Of a stretch of 64,000 bases of DNA, positions 38,420 to 47,114 are shown one piece after another. The notes beneath the pieces were generated by a model. That model did not search any database, had not been told where the DNA came from, and saw only the letters and a program-made list of their open reading frames with translations. Where the stretch lies: the NCBI GenBank assembly GCA_910585015.1, contig CAJUCT010000010.1, positions 27,501 through 91,500 of the forward strand, given 5' to 3'. How positions within the stretch are numbered: position 1 is the first letter of the stretch; each line of letters starts with the position of its first letter. Both the position numbers and the translations under genes were made by a program. Origin of the DNA: an uncultured Acetatifactor sp. (GTDB lineage Bacteria; Bacillota; Clostridia; Lachnospirales; Lachnospiraceae).

Positions 38420-40091
38420 AATCCATGAGCAGCGCGTCACTTAGCCGTGCGCTGAGCAGTGTGGTCTTTTCGATGCCCGTCCAGGCAATTTCGGAAACGA
38501 AGTTTCGGGCGAAATCTTCCAGAGAGGGTACATTGTCAAATTTATTTTTGCCTATTTCCACCGCAATCGCTTCGATCAGTGTAAAGGGGAGGCCGATGAC
38601 TGCGCAGACACTGCTGGCTGCCAGAAGCTTCGAGGCCACTGTCATGCCGCGGGAGGCCCCTGCCCCTGCGGCAATCCCTTCCACAGCCGTGGCCGCTGCC
38701 GCGGCGGCTTCCCCGGATGAGACGGCGGCGTTGGAAATAGTTGCCGTTGCCGAAACGGCAGTGGTGGCGCATTTTGCCAGAAGCTTGGCGGTGCCGGAGC
38801 CGATGATCAACACTGCGGAAAGGATGTCCAGCGCCACCCCCACCCACTTGAGGATTTCGGAAGTCGTGCTGGGCTCCACCACCGCACTGAGTTCTCCGTT
38901 GAATTCCTCGCCCTCCCGAAGGGCGAATACGGTCTTGTTATCGACTTTTTTAGTGTCAAAAGCGATCTTCTGGTGCAGCGTCAGATACGCATTGTACAGG
39001 GGTTTGCTGTAGGAGGCGTTGATGATGCCCAGTTCCAGATGATCGTTTACCAGACGAATGGAGAAATTGTTGGCCTTTATGGAAAGGTCAACCTTGTCTC
39101 CCTTGGAGACCTCCACATCCTTAAAGGTTATCTGCCTCTTATTATGGAGCTCCAGGCCGTCGGAGGAATAGGTAAAGTCATCCTCACTGGTTCCGGTCAT
39201 CATCTTTGTAGCGGCTGTGATCAGCAGATTTCTGCAGAAGTTCTGCGGGCTGATACACAGTACCGCGTTTGCGCCTTTAGTCCTGCTATGAAATATGCTG
39301 GCATCCACGCTCTGTTGGATATAGGAGGGAACGGTTTTGCCCTCGGTCATACACAGAATGGAAAACATGCTTTCCGATTCCGTTGGCTGCTTTTCGGGTA
39401 CAAATACCGCATAACCTGTGTCGGAGGGTTTCAACCATGCAAAGTCTCCGGTGGCCCTGTCGCTTATATTGACGGTGGAAAATACATAACGGAATTGTTT
39501 TAAAACTTTTTCTGTGTTGAAATACTTCTTAAAGGTTCCCTCCACAAGCAGTTCCAGTGTGCCGTCCGGATCAAGCCCCGGAAAAAAGTGATCTGTTATG
39601 CAGACCTGGGACTGTTCTGCGGCGGTCAGCGTCAGCAGCCTTTTTTGCGGACTTGTTTCGTCTGTCCGATCCTCATACTGTAAGGTGACTTCTGCGATAA
39701 TATATCCCCCGTCCAGTGACCCTTCCATATCCCCCAGGGTAATCTTCCCGCTGGTCACCGGCAGTTTCATATAGATGGAGTTGCCGTTTCCACGCAGATC
39801 AAGCTGCCATTGTCCCCAGCTTCCTGTGAGTTTTACGCTGCTGCCCTTCTGTATAGTGGGTTTGAGCAGCTGATAATAACTTTCGATGTTGGTGCCGCTC
39901 AGATAGTCCAGCAGTGCATGCGCATCTGTCTCGTTACTAAAAGTGGCGGGATAGGTGGACTTCTCTCTGATTTCCCGGTTGACGACCTCATAGGTGGTAG
40001 TAAATGAGGTGTCCCAGCCAAAGGTACTCGCACCTTCCAATGCCGATCTTTCCCGGCAGCCTTGTTCGATTAACGTTCTCTGTTGTTCCAC
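38406..40091 (-). CDS. P47/OrfX-like TULIP-domain protein 1
   Basis: A 561-residue protein resembling the P47/OrfX family known from botulinum neurotoxin gene clusters, whose members have the TULIP lipid-binding fold. The N-terminal STFGWDTSFTTTYEVVNREI is the usual P47 opening, and GTLELLVEGTFKKYF and GKITLGDMEGSLDGGY are family-like strands. The last 160 residues include a hydrophobic Ala/Gly-rich stretch (around 425-510) that might insert in membranes. GTG at 40091 is chosen (AGGAGG four bases upstream); an ATG at 40109 has no site and lies in a hairpin. It is second in an operon with another P47-like gene. No signal peptide. No neurotoxin gene is nearby. Confidence 0.7.
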   Translation of the reverse strand: MEQQRTLIEQGCRERSALEGASTFGWDTSFTTTYEVVNREIREKSTYPATFSNETDAHALLDYLSGTNIESYYQLLKPTIQKGSSVKLTGSWGQWQLDLRGNGNSIYMKLPVTSGKITLGDMEGSLDGGYIIAEVTLQYEDRTDETSPQKRLLTLTAAEQSQVCITDHFFPGLDPDGTLELLVEGTFKKYFNTEKVLKQFRYVFSTVNISDRATGDFAWLKPSDTGYAVFVPEKQPTESESMFSILCMTEGKTVPSYIQQSVDASIFHSRTKGANAVLCISPQNFCRNLLITAATKMMTGTSEDDFTYSSDGLELHNKRQITFKDVEVSKGDKVDLSIKANNFSIRLVNDHLELGIINASYSKPLYNAYLTLHQKIAFDTKKVDNKTVFALREGEEFNGELSAVVEPSTTSEILKWVGVALDILSAVLIIGSGTAKLLAKCATTAVSATATISNAAVSSGEAAAAAATAVEGIAAGAGASRGMTVASKLLAASSVCAVIGLPFTLIEAIAVEIGKNKFDNVPSLEDFARNFVSEIAWTGIEKTTLLSARLSDALLMDFKLE

Positions 40092-40109
40092 GTTTCCTCC
40101 TTCCTGCAT

Positions 40110-40130
40110 AGCACGGGTTTTATCCGTGCT
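40110..40130 (-). promoter_or_regulatory. Hairpin between the two P47-like genes
   Basis: AGCACGG..CCGTGCT with a 6-7 base loop, just before the ribosome site of the downstream gene, without a T-run. It may adjust relative expression of the two genes. Confidence 0.5.
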
Positions 40131-40148
40131 ATTTGTACCGATTCGTAT

Positions 40149-41378
40149 TTATCCTCTCATATAGATATTGGAGGAATATCCGCCGTCCGTAAATCGCAGG
40201 CTCGTATTTGCCCAAGTAAGAAAATAGCCTCCGTCTTCTCCGTTATAGTGAATGTCGTTCATCATATTTTTCACCCGTGACTGGATCTCGTTGCCTATGA
40301 GTTCCGAAATCATGGTAAACAGCCCGAAGGTAAAAACTCCTGCGGTGATCTCGATCCACAGGGGGATATGTTTGTCCGAGTGGAATTCGTCGTCACTTCC
40401 GGCGACGGGAGTAAAATATACTCTGCCGCCGTTTTCCTGTGTAAAGCAGGGGCTGCGGACGGAATGGAAGGTATAAGAGATATAGGAATCCGCCAGTCCG
40501 GTAAAATCCACGGTTCCCTCCACAAGCAGATGCAGATAATCTCCCACAAACTGAAGCTTTATCAAACTTGCCTGAATCGTATAGTTCGTTGCCGCAACCT
40601 TTATTTTGGACACAAAGATGCTGCCCTCATTGACAATGGAATTATCGTCGAGCATTTTAAAATTCCCGCCTCTTATGTTGAGAAGCCGCGGAACGCAGGG
40701 AAGAATAAATTTTTCAAGAATAATTCGACGGCTCATTATGTACCCGAAGTCAAATCCCTGCAGCAGCTGCGGAGAAAATTGCCGGCTGGGTTCTTTTTCC
40801 GTCTGTCTGACCATACACATAACTGCCATCACAGGCGTTCCTCCCAGATTCTGAAAGGCGGGAACGCTTTTGCGTACAGAGATGCCCAGGGGCTGAAAAT
40901 AGTCCGCGTTCAGCTTTGCCAGTACAATGGAAATCCGGCTTTCCTGTTCGATGAGAGCCCGGGCCAGAACCGTGCCAAAGCTGTCCTGTAAAATCTCGTT
41001 TTTGATTTCTCCCGTAATATCCGCGTTTTCGATCCAGACGGCGCCAAATTGTACATCGCCGCTTTGCTCAGCGAGGGTTTTGCAGACAAATCCCACGTTG
41101 TGCTCATCTTTAAAGCAGAATTGGAGATGTGCCATGCTGTTGATTCTGTCGTGTTCTTCCGTTATTCCACCCACATTTATCCGCACATTGCGAAGTGTAA
41201 GTTCCACGGCCATGTATTGTTCGTTTCCCGACCATCCGATCTGAAACGCAGGGATCTCGGCGCAAAGCATCCCGTTTTTGTAGTTGAAAGCGCCGAGAAA
41301 GGCAGTTTTCTGTTCACGAATTTTCCTGTTGATAAACTCTGTTTTACATGCAAAAACGATGTCCCATGTGCTTTCCAT
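40149..41378 (-). CDS. P47/OrfX-like TULIP-domain protein 2
   Basis: A 409-residue protein of the same family as its neighbour. It starts with STWDIVFACKTEFINRKIRE, the P47 opening, followed by KNGMLCAEIPAFQIGWSG, YMAVELTLRNVRI and a late TTGlike helix region near 340-375 (WIEITAGVFTFGLFTMISELIG). There is no signal peptide. AGGAGG lies upstream of the ATG, and a consensus promoter lies about 150 bases further up. Members of this family bind lipids or take part in toxin complexes; here the role is unknown. Confidence 0.7.
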   Translation of the reverse strand: MESTWDIVFACKTEFINRKIREQKTAFLGAFNYKNGMLCAEIPAFQIGWSGNEQYMAVELTLRNVRINVGGITEEHDRINSMAHLQFCFKDEHNVGFVCKTLAEQSGDVQFGAVWIENADITGEIKNEILQDSFGTVLARALIEQESRISIVLAKLNADYFQPLGISVRKSVPAFQNLGGTPVMAVMCMVRQTEKEPSRQFSPQLLQGFDFGYIMSRRIILEKFILPCVPRLLNIRGGNFKMLDDNSIVNEGSIFVSKIKVAATNYTIQASLIKLQFVGDYLHLLVEGTVDFTGLADSYISYTFHSVRSPCFTQENGGRVYFTPVAGSDDEFHSDKHIPLWIEITAGVFTFGLFTMISELIGNEIQSRVKNMMNDIHYNGEDGGYFLTWANTSLRFTDGGYSSNIYMRG

Positions 41379-41524
41379 AGAATCCTCCTATATGGAGAGC
41401 GTTTATCTCCGGCTCCGTCTCCGCACAGCAGATCTGTTTGAGAAGCCTTCCGTGCTGAGACAGTTTAATTGTTTTTTTGATATTTCCTGACTGAAATTTA
41501 TGAATCTTATTATTTTGTTGACAC

Positions 41525-41553
41525 ATAATAACATATTTAACAAGAATTGTCAA
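41525..41553 (-). promoter_or_regulatory. Promoter of P47-like operon
   Basis: On the minus strand TTGACA (41553-41548), 17-base spacer, TATTAT (41530-41525). The remaining gap 41379-41893 holds no gene I can support; a rightward promoter is listed separately. Confidence 0.8.
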
Positions 41554-41723
41554 TAAATTTCGTCGAAAATCACGTATAGTATATACAAATAAAATGCATA
41601 TTGGGAAAAATCAGAGGATACATGTTCGCGGTATCTTTTGCAAAACGCCGGAATTTTTCGGGATTCTGCCCGAGGAACAGCTTACACAAGGCGAGACGGG
41701 TGAGGGTCCGGCTTCAAAAATGC

Positions 41724-41752
41724 TTGACACCCCGTTTGTACTATGGTATGCT
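41724..41752 (+). promoter_or_regulatory. Promoter of GT39-like gene
   Basis: TTGACA (41724-41729), 17-base spacer, TATGCT (41747-41752). Confidence 0.65.
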
Positions 41753-41893
41753 CCGAATATGAGTTATCTGTGAATCTTGTATTCTTTACAGTCCAGGCAG
41801 TTTCTGCCAGTGGATCAGATTTTACCATGTGAATTGGCGGGGCTTGGAGGGGAAAGCGCCGACAGGATATAGGGTAGAAGAGAGAGGTGGGGC

Positions 41894-43684
41894 ATGGACG
41901 CGCTTAACAATATATGCCTGTGGATTATTATAGGAATCGTGGCAGCGGCGGCAATACATTGGACGGCTGTCCGATATCCGGCACTGGGCCGGATATTCTG
42001 TGATTGGCTGCCTCCTGTCCTGAAAAAAAAGCATATAAAAGCGATGCCGGACAGACAGGGGAAAAGAACGGCAAGCCAGGCGGGAGAGCAGAGGAACGGC
42101 ATGACTTCTCTAAAAGGATATCGCCTTACGGTCCTGCTTATTTTGTACGGACTGATCGCCATCCGAAGCATAGGTTTTGGCAGCATACCAGGAGGCTTTA
42201 ACCAGGACGGGGCCATGGGTGCGGTGGACGCGCTGGCTTTGGCTACCTATGGCACGGACCGCTTTGGCAACTGGCTTCCGGCCCATTTCCAGGCTTGGGG
42301 CTACGGGCAGATGAGTGTGCTGCTGTCCTATCTGACGGTGCCCTTTATCAAACTGTGGGGGCTTAACAGTGTCACGGCCCGGCTGCCCATGCTGCTGGCC
42401 AGCATTGCCGGCGCCTGGGCGCTGTACGGTCTTGTCCGGGACATTTTCGGCCGTCACGCCGGACTATTGACGCTGCTTTGTGTGGCTATAGCCCCCTGGC
42501 ATTTTATGCAGAGCCGCTGGGCGCTGGATTGCAATATGTTTCCCCATATGTTCATACTGGGGCTGTTTTTTCTCAACAAAGGATTGCAAAAGAGCCGCTG
42601 CCTCTATTTGTCCATGGTTTTCTTTGCGCTGTGTATGTATGCCTATGGCGTATCGTTCTACATGGTGCCGGTGTTTCTGCTGATATCCTGTGTTGCGTTG
42701 CTGCTGGGGCGGAGAGTAAGCTGGCAGCAGGCGGCGCTGGCAGCGGCGGTCTATTTTGGACTGGCCTGGCCCATCTACGGCACGATGCTGATCAACTTTA
42801 TGGGATGGGAGACGGTAACTCTGCCTTTCACCACCATGGCCTATTTCCCGGACAGTATGCGGTCCGGTGATATTATTTTTTTCTCGGAGCAGCCCCTTAC
42901 GCAGCTGTTGTATAATGCCCGGACATTGTGGCGGCAGGTGTTCCTGCAAAAGCCCGATCTGCTCTGGAATGCCATAGATGATTTCGGAACGCTGTATCTG
43001 TGTTCCATGCCGCTGGTGCTGGCAGGGGCGGGGATCACTGTCTGCCGGGCCATAAAGGGGGAGAAGGGTAAGCGCATATCCTGTGTGCTATTGTTGATCT
43101 ATTGGGGTACGGCCTTGCTGACGGGGCTGTTTATAAATTATGTGAATATTAACCGTATCAATATCATTTTTTACTGCCACATAGCTTTTGCCGGTATTGC
43201 GGTACATGCCATTGTAAAGGAGTGGAAGCCTCTGGCAGCAGGGCTGGCGGCAGTTTACGGCCTGCTGCTGGTGCTGTTTCTCAATCAGTATTTTACGAGT
43301 TGGGCAGATCAGATAGAAAAGAACTTTTTTGCCGACTTTATCGACGCGGTGGAGTATGCCGGGGATCTGGAGGCGGATTATTACTACATAACGCCGGATT
43401 CCCAGTCTGACGGTTCCTGGTGGGTAAGCCAGATTTTAACTATGTATGCAATGAAGATGGATGCGGAATATTTTCAGGGCAAGACGGACGCGTTCCGGGG
43501 AGCGGAAATCTCCTATGAGGACCGTTATCATTTCCGCAATGCCAGCGGAGATTTAATTCAGGACAACGCGAATATTGTCTATGTGGTCCGGGCGGACCGC
43601 ATAGAAGATTATGCTCCTGGACGCTTCTCGAGGAAGCAGTTTGGCAATTACTATGTGGTGGTTCCATGGTGGTTTGCCAGATAG
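41894..43684 (+). CDS. GT39/ArnT-like membrane glycosyltransferase
   Basis: A 596-residue polytopic membrane protein resembling family 39 (PMT/ArnT-type) glycosyltransferases, which move sugars from a polyprenyl-phosphate donor on the outer face of the membrane. GGFNQDGAMGAVDALALATYG holds the likely catalytic Asp of the first extracellular loop; PWHFMQSRWALDCNMF is another family-like loop. About 10-12 helices are followed by a C-terminal extracellular domain. The N-terminal 75 residues (one helix plus basic linker) are extra. GAGGTGGGG precedes the ATG. Acceptor unknown. Confidence 0.8.
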   Translation: MDALNNICLWIIIGIVAAAAIHWTAVRYPALGRIFCDWLPPVLKKKHIKAMPDRQGKRTASQAGEQRNGMTSLKGYRLTVLLILYGLIAIRSIGFGSIPGGFNQDGAMGAVDALALATYGTDRFGNWLPAHFQAWGYGQMSVLLSYLTVPFIKLWGLNSVTARLPMLLASIAGAWALYGLVRDIFGRHAGLLTLLCVAIAPWHFMQSRWALDCNMFPHMFILGLFFLNKGLQKSRCLYLSMVFFALCMYAYGVSFYMVPVFLLISCVALLLGRRVSWQQAALAAAVYFGLAWPIYGTMLINFMGWETVTLPFTTMAYFPDSMRSGDIIFFSEQPLTQLLYNARTLWRQVFLQKPDLLWNAIDDFGTLYLCSMPLVLAGAGITVCRAIKGEKGKRISCVLLLIYWGTALLTGLFINYVNINRINIIFYCHIAFAGIAVHAIVKEWKPLAAGLAAVYGLLLVLFLNQYFTSWADQIEKNFFADFIDAVEYAGDLEADYYYITPDSQSDGSWWVSQILTMYAMKMDAEYFQGKTDAFRGAEISYEDRYHFRNASGDLIQDNANIVYVVRADRIEDYAPGRFSRKQFGNYYVVVPWWFAR

Positions 43685-43692
43685 GAGGACAG

Positions 43693-44301
43693 ATGAAGAT
43701 TCATATATATATCGGAACTATCCTTTTGACCATAGCCATGCTTGCTTTTGCCGCGATACTTATCTTCTGGAAACCGGGGAAAAAGACAAAATACCGTTTT
43801 GTCAGGCTGTCCCTTGGCAATCTGTTAATTCATCTGACGGATGGACTGGTTACCCATGTGAATACGCCGGACTTGAAGCGGGAGGCGAATCCATTGGTAA
43901 GCAGATTGGGATTGGGATGGGGCGCGCTGTTTGGGGCAAACCTGATTATTTTAATATTCATTGTTCTCTGCGCATGGTGTTTTTGCCGGTATGAGCATAT
44001 ACATCTGGAGGCAGGGGGCATGTTTGACTATTTTATGAAGCTTTTGCATGGGGAAGGGTACAAGCCCATATGGTTTTGGTATAAAACGCCCAGCAATCGT
44101 CGCTCCATGTGTGCCATATCCGGATATGGCCTTTACTGGGGGCTGACGGCCGGGGCGCTGGTACCCGTAATAGGGTGGATATTGGTTATGCTGGATGCAC
44201 ATCCCTCCTGGTGGAACAGTATGTGGATTAGCTATGGTGTAGGGATTGTCGTCTGCTTTTCTTGTATGTACAAGTGGACGCGGGATGGTTACAGAAGTTA
44301 A
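43693..44301 (+). CDS. Polytopic membrane protein, unknown
   Basis: A 202-residue protein with about four membrane helices (IGTILLTIAMLAFAAILIFW, WGALFGANLIILIFIVLCAWCF, LYWGLTAGALVPVIGWILVML, ISYGVGIVVCFSCMY). AGGAGG lies upstream of the ATG, 8 bases after the GT39-like gene stop, so the two are cotranscribed. Not recognised; may assist the glycosyltransferase. Confidence 0.75.
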   Translation: MKIHIYIGTILLTIAMLAFAAILIFWKPGKKTKYRFVRLSLGNLLIHLTDGLVTHVNTPDLKREANPLVSRLGLGWGALFGANLIILIFIVLCAWCFCRYEHIHLEAGGMFDYFMKLLHGEGYKPIWFWYKTPSNRRSMCAISGYGLYWGLTAGALVPVIGWILVMLDAHPSWWNSMWISYGVGIVVCFSCMYKWTRDGYRS

Positions 44302-44436
44302 TGCATATTGCAAATTCGGTTTGCGATATGCCGGAGCAGGATAAGTTTAGAGGCAGCAAATCCGTTTTGGATAGGCTGTCTCTATGTGTTATAGACGAAT
44401 TACAATATAAATTTATCGAAAATCAATAAAAAAATA

Positions 44437-44465
44437 TTGACATTCAATTAAACAAGTGGTATTTT
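44437..44465 (+). promoter_or_regulatory. Promoter of DUF2975/XRE operon
   Basis: TTGACA (44437-44442), 17-base spacer, TATTTT (44460-44465). Upstream, 44302-44345 carries half of the dispersed two-hairpin repeat (GTTAATGCATATTGCAAA..TTTGCGATATGC). Confidence 0.65.
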
Positions 44466-44504
44466 ATGGTTACGAAGAACCCACAGTGAAAGGAATGCAG
44501 GGAG

Positions 44505-44954
44505 ATGAACAGAGATACAATAATTAAAATCACAAAATACTTGGTGGACTTTATGTTCGGTATGGGTATCCTTGTGACGCTTACGCTGCCTTGGAGTATC
44601 AAGTGGGCAGGGAAATATCTGGAGCGGTTGACGGAGAACTATGGAGAGATTGTCACTATATATTTTGTGCTGGGGATTCTGGCACTGGCCATTATATGGG
44701 AACTGCGGAAAATGTTCAGGACCGTGCTGGCCAAGAACTGTTTTGTGCGGGAGAATGTGGCCAGTCTAAAGCACATGAGCTATTATAGCGGCTTGATCGT
44801 GCTTATGTCCATCGTGCGGACCATCGTCTATACCACGATCGCCATGCTGGTGATTATTTTGGTGTTTATAATCGCCGGGCTGTTCTGTCAGGTGCTGGCT
44901 CAGATCTTTGACGAGGCCATAAATTACAAGGAAGAGAATGACATGACGATTTGA
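44505..44954 (+). CDS. DUF2975 membrane protein
   Basis: A 149-residue protein with four predicted helices and the DUF2975 hallmark segment FRTVLAKNCFVRENVASLKHMSYY-like around residues 72-95 (the N-x-F-x-x-x-N pattern). It is followed by a small XRE regulator, the usual partner of DUF2975 genes in Firmicutes. Function unknown, possibly sensing or modulating the regulator. Confidence 0.85.
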   Translation: MNRDTIIKITKYLVDFMFGMGILVTLTLPWSIKWAGKYLERLTENYGEIVTIYFVLGILALAIIWELRKMFRTVLAKNCFVRENVASLKHMSYYSGLIVLMSIVRTIVYTTIAMLVIILVFIIAGLFCQVLAQIFDEAINYKEENDMTI

Positions 44955-45029
44955 GTACGAAAGATTCCGCAGCGTCGGGGACGCCCGGGCTGCTTGAAAT
45001 AGAGATTAAGGCAATGGAAAGAGGACGCT

Positions 45030-45275
45030 ATGTCAATAATAATCAATCTGGATGTCATGATGGCAAAACGAAAAAAGGGGCTGACGGAGTTGGCTGGTGA
45101 GATAGATATTACCCTGGCTAACCTGTCCATTTTAAAAAATAATAAGGCTAAAGCGGTGCGCCTGTCCACGCTGGATGCCATCTGCAAGGCTCTGAACTGC
45201 CAGCCCGGGGATATCCTGGAATATGTGGAAGATTTAGGGGACGAAGGGCCCTTAGAGGACAATCAGCAGGAATAA
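45030..45275 (+). CDS. Small XRE/Cro-CI-type regulator
   Basis: An 81-residue single-domain helix-turn-helix protein: LTELAGEIDITLANLSILKN (HTH), VRLSTLDAICKALNCQPGDILEY, then an acidic tail. It matches the YozG-like regulators that pair with DUF2975 proteins. AAAGAGG lies upstream. Probably controls its own operon. Confidence 0.9.
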   Translation: MSIIINLDVMMAKRKKGLTELAGEIDITLANLSILKNNKAKAVRLSTLDAICKALNCQPGDILEYVEDLGDEGPLEDNQQE

Positions 45276-45303
45276 TCGAAAGGGAGACGGATAAGTATGC
45301 GCA

Positions 45304-45327
45304 GAAAGGGAGTTTCGCAAACGCCTA
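45304..45327 (+). repeat. Solo end of the 141-bp inverted-repeat element
   Basis: GAAAGGGAGTTTCGCAAACGCCTA matches 22 of 24 bases of the right end of the element at 17398-17538. Only this end is present. Located between the XRE and DUF4173 genes. Confidence 0.6.
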
Positions 45328-45363
45328 TGTTGTAGAGTTTAGAATGAAAGGAGTTATAACACC

Positions 45364-47085
45364 ATGGAAAATATGCAAAACAGTATCTGGCAGGAGCCGT
45401 CAGGCGGCGCTCTGCCGCAGCCAAATTCTGCCGTCGGATCGGCTCCCAGCCCGAGGCCCGTAGCGCCAAACGGCGCCATTTCAGGGGAGCGTCCCCCATA
45501 TCCCCCTATGGGAGGACCTGTTCCCATGCCTGGCCCGGTGAAACAGCCGGACACGCCGGAAGCTAAAAAGATGAAAGAGAATTTCCAGATCTTCGGCCTG
45601 GCTTCTTTCCTGTATGCCTGCCTGTATGCCTTTTGCATGTACCGCAACAGCAGCGGGGTGACGTACCCTTTTTTCGTGGCAGGAAGTCTCTGTTATATCT
45701 GCTTCTGCTTTGCAAAACTGGAGATTTCCTTAAAAAAAGGAAGCGTCTTTTACACAGTGAGTATGATGCTGCTGGCAGTGTCCACTTTCTGCACCGACGA
45801 CGGAAGGATTATAGCCCTGAATAAGCTGGGAATCTTCCTGCTGACCATCAGTTTCCTGCTGTCCACCCTCTATGATACCAGAAGATGGAACCTGAGCAAA
45901 TATGTGGGGGCCATCTGCCAGATGTCGTTCATGGCCGTCGGTGAGTTGGATCGTCCCTTCAGGGATGCGGGCTGGTATACCAAAAACAAAATGAAAAGCA
46001 AGAACAGCAAAGTGCTGTATGTAGTGCTGGGACTGGTGATTGCCCTCCCTATCTTCATGGTGGTGCTGCCGCTGCTGATCAGCGCGGACGCGGTGTTCCG
46101 GAATATGACAGAACGGTTATTGGAGCATCTTCGACTGGAGAATATTCTGTTGGTTTTATTCATGTGGGCCTTCATGTTCCTGGCCTCCTACGGCATCTTG
46201 AGTTACTTGTGTAAAAGGACCATCAATCAGGGGGTGAAGGATGGTCGCAGAGGGGAGCCTATGATAGCCATCACCATCGCCACTTTGCTGACGCTGCTGT
46301 ACCTGGTTTTCAGCGTGATTCAGATTGTATATTTGTTTATGGGGAATATGACGCTTCCGTCAGGCTATACCTATGCCGAATATGCCAGGGAAGGTTTTTT
46401 CCAGCTGCTGGCAGTCAGTGTATTGAATCTGATTTTTGTGCTGATTGGTTTGGGATGTTTTAAGGAGAGCAAGGTGCTGAAGGGCATATTGACAGTGATG
46501 TCACTGTGTACTTATATTATGATCGCCTCCAGCGCCATGCGGATGATTATTTATATCAGATGGTATTATCTGACATTCCTGCGGATATTTGTGCTTTGGG
46601 GCCTGGCGGTGCTGTTCCTGCTCTTTACAGGCATTATCATATCCATTATAAAGGAGGGCTTTCCGCTTTTCCGCTACAGTATGGTGACAGTAACACTGTG
46701 TTATATGGTATTGTCCTTTTGCCATCCGGATTACTTTATCGCCAGGGTCAATGTGGCCAGCACAGACCTGGAGACCCGCAGCGCCTTTTTTGAGGGAGAA
46801 CCCTACGAGGATTACCGCTTTCTGAGTCATCTCAACGCGGACGCCGCCCCGGTGCTGATTGAACTGATGATAGAGGAGGGATATGACCTGAATGCCTACT
46901 ATCTGGAGGATCCCTCCGACAAAGCCTATGAGTTGGGGGTGCTATCCAATGAGCGGACAGGGTTTGGCTATTATTATCTGGAACGTCTAAAAAAACGCAA
47001 TGCCCATAACGGGATTAGAACTTTTAACATCTCCCGATTCCTGTCGGAATTTTTGGTTCTGTCGGAGACCACGAAGGGCATGTAG
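45364..47085 (+). CDS. DUF4173/DUF4153-like membrane protein
   Basis: A 573-residue protein: a Pro-rich cytoplasmic N-terminus of about 75 residues, then about 12 membrane helices, then a C-terminal soluble region. GNMTLPSGYTYAEYAREGFFQLL near residue 330 is a signature of DUF4173-type proteins. The C-terminal HLNADAAPVLIELM section follows the last helix. AAAGGAG precedes the ATG. Function unknown. Confidence 0.82.
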   Translation: MENMQNSIWQEPSGGALPQPNSAVGSAPSPRPVAPNGAISGERPPYPPMGGPVPMPGPVKQPDTPEAKKMKENFQIFGLASFLYACLYAFCMYRNSSGVTYPFFVAGSLCYICFCFAKLEISLKKGSVFYTVSMMLLAVSTFCTDDGRIIALNKLGIFLLTISFLLSTLYDTRRWNLSKYVGAICQMSFMAVGELDRPFRDAGWYTKNKMKSKNSKVLYVVLGLVIALPIFMVVLPLLISADAVFRNMTERLLEHLRLENILLVLFMWAFMFLASYGILSYLCKRTINQGVKDGRRGEPMIAITIATLLTLLYLVFSVIQIVYLFMGNMTLPSGYTYAEYAREGFFQLLAVSVLNLIFVLIGLGCFKESKVLKGILTVMSLCTYIMIASSAMRMIIYIRWYYLTFLRIFVLWGLAVLFLLFTGIIISIIKEGFPLFRYSMVTVTLCYMVLSFCHPDYFIARVNVASTDLETRSAFFEGEPYEDYRFLSHLNADAAPVLIELMIEEGYDLNAYYLEDPSDKAYELGVLSNERTGFGYYYLERLKKRNAHNGIRTFNISRFLSEFLVLSETTKGM

Positions 47086-47114
47086 AAAATGATATCCCCA
47101 AAGTTATACCTTAT

